A DNA stretch of 64,000 bases from Rossellomorea aquimaris. GTDB lineage: Bacteria > Bacillota > Bacilli > Bacillales > Bacillaceae_B. Below are positions 63,342 to 64,000 of the stretch, one piece after another. Position numbers and translations under genes: made by a program. Positions within the stretch are counted from its first letter, which is position 1; every line of letters begins with the position of its first letter. Below the pieces are notes generated by a model, which saw only the letters and a list, made by a program, of their open reading frames with translations, searched no databases and was not told where the DNA came from. The stretch covers positions 3,257,001 through 3,321,000 of the forward strand of contig NZ_CP141595.1 of NCBI RefSeq assembly GCF_035590735.1, read 5' to 3'.

Positions 63342-64000
63342 TTAAGCTAAATACATATCAATGATCGATTTACTTCTAAGAAATCCAAGATCTTCATAAA
63401 GCTTAATCGCTGAATTATCCTTAATGACAGATAAGCGTGTAGCCGGGTACCATGCACTAGAAGAATGGATTGAATGGGTTAACAAGTATCGTCCAAGCCC
63501 CCTCTGCTGATGATCAGGGTCCACGACTAAACTCATGATAAGTGGATAGTCCTCAAATTCCATGTGCAGACAGACGCCCACAATGTTGTTCGAGTGAGTA
63601 TCGATCACAACTCTTGAACACTCATCCATGATTTTATTATGTTTATGTTGATCGATAAATTCGTTTACATGGAGAAGATAATCCTCTTTCGTTCCGATTT
63701 GCTTATACGTCGGATTGGCTGTATAGGCTTTCATAAGTATACATGCGATATCATTGGCATCTTCACTTGAAACAGCCCTTGAACTATACCCTTCAGGGAG
63801 AATGGCATTCATTGGTTCCGTGGGACGAATCATCCATACATTCACTTCATGAATCTTGCATCCTTGTTGTTCATACGTTGCCACATGGTCTTCTACAACT
63901 TCTCTTACAATGATTTTATCTTCAGTCTTCGATACCTTTTTTAAATAGTTTAATAGTTTGTGGACCAACCCTTCATAATCCTTATAGGGTGGCACTACAA
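63342..64000 (-). CDS. GNAT acetyltransferase, possibly extending past the right edge
   Basis: At least 217 residues: a C-terminal GNAT domain (VCLHMEFEDYPLIMSLVVDP then DHQQRGLGRYLLTHSIHSSS with loop QQRGLG, and DNSAIKLYEDLGF) after a longer N-terminal part (HEVNVWMIRPTEPMNAILPEGYSSRAVSSEDA). A GTG at 63995 could be the start, but the frame is open to the window edge and no ribosome site is visible, so the 5' end may lie outside. Confidence 0.75.
   Translation of the reverse strand, partial: VVPPYKDYEGLVHKLLNYLKKVSKTEDKIIVREVVEDHVATYEQQGCKIHEVNVWMIRPTEPMNAILPEGYSSRAVSSEDANDIACILMKAYTANPTYKQIGTKEDYLLHVNEFIDQHKHNKIMDECSRVVIDTHSNNIVGVCLHMEFEDYPLIMSLVVDPDHQQRGLGRYLLTHSIHSSSAWYPATRLSVIKDNSAIKLYEDLGFLRSKSIIDMYLA

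Overview
The window reads as a chromosomal segment of a spore-forming, low-to-moderate GC member of the Bacillaceae (Bacillus/Rossellomorea-like). The basis is the conserved block hflK-hflC / phoPR / mdh-icd-citZ / ytwI / ytvI / fxsA / pyk-pfkA / accDA / ytsJ / dnaE / ytrHI, whose proteins and order closely follow the B. subtilis chromosome. Sporulation genes (ytrH, ytrI, a cotW/cotX/cotV-like coat cluster), strong AGGAGG ribosome binding sites and frequent TTG/GTG starts agree with this. I could not run any search, so species and names rest on recognition.

Layout. Positions 1-23.6 kb are the conserved core, nearly all on the minus strand: membrane-protease modulators (hflK, hflC), the phosphate two-component system (phoP-phoR), a MaoC-like hydratase, the TCA cluster citZ-icd-mdh, glycolysis (pfkA-pyk), acetyl-CoA carboxylase (accD-accA), malic enzyme with a FadR-type regulator, and the replicative polymerase dnaE. 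The divergent sporulation pair ytrH-ytrI closes it. This block governs the pyruvate / acetyl-CoA / malate / citrate node. The regulatory sites I see fit that: cre-like boxes at citZ and at the MaoC-like gene, and a palindrome in front of ytsJ that matches the FadR operator pattern.

Positions 23.6-64 kb are accessory and strain-variable: phosphotransferases, alpha/beta hydrolases, MFS exporters, GNAT acetyltransferases, DinB-like proteins, an ECF sigma/anti-sigma pair with a near-ideal autoregulatory promoter, a second two-component system, a glycerophosphodiesterase, an AraC/GyrI regulator, a rifampicin phosphotransferase (rph), the spore-coat cluster, a WYL regulator, an orphan MraY-like transferase and an S9 peptidase with an unusual catalytic site.

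The unexplained DNA is mostly repetitive. (1) A MITE-like family has roughly 22-base inverted ends, palindromic GC-rich modules and apparent 8-base target duplications: two copies, one solo end, and related cores elsewhere. (2) A different nested element has GCTGGGACAAAA inverted ends. (3) Two arrays of a 20-21 base GGATCA-type repeat lie on opposite strands around 23.8 and 29.0 kb. There are also two candidate small RNAs, several decayed genes, and short genes (41 and 55 codons) that a length cutoff would miss. No CRISPR array, tRNA, rRNA, prophage or complete transposase gene was seen.
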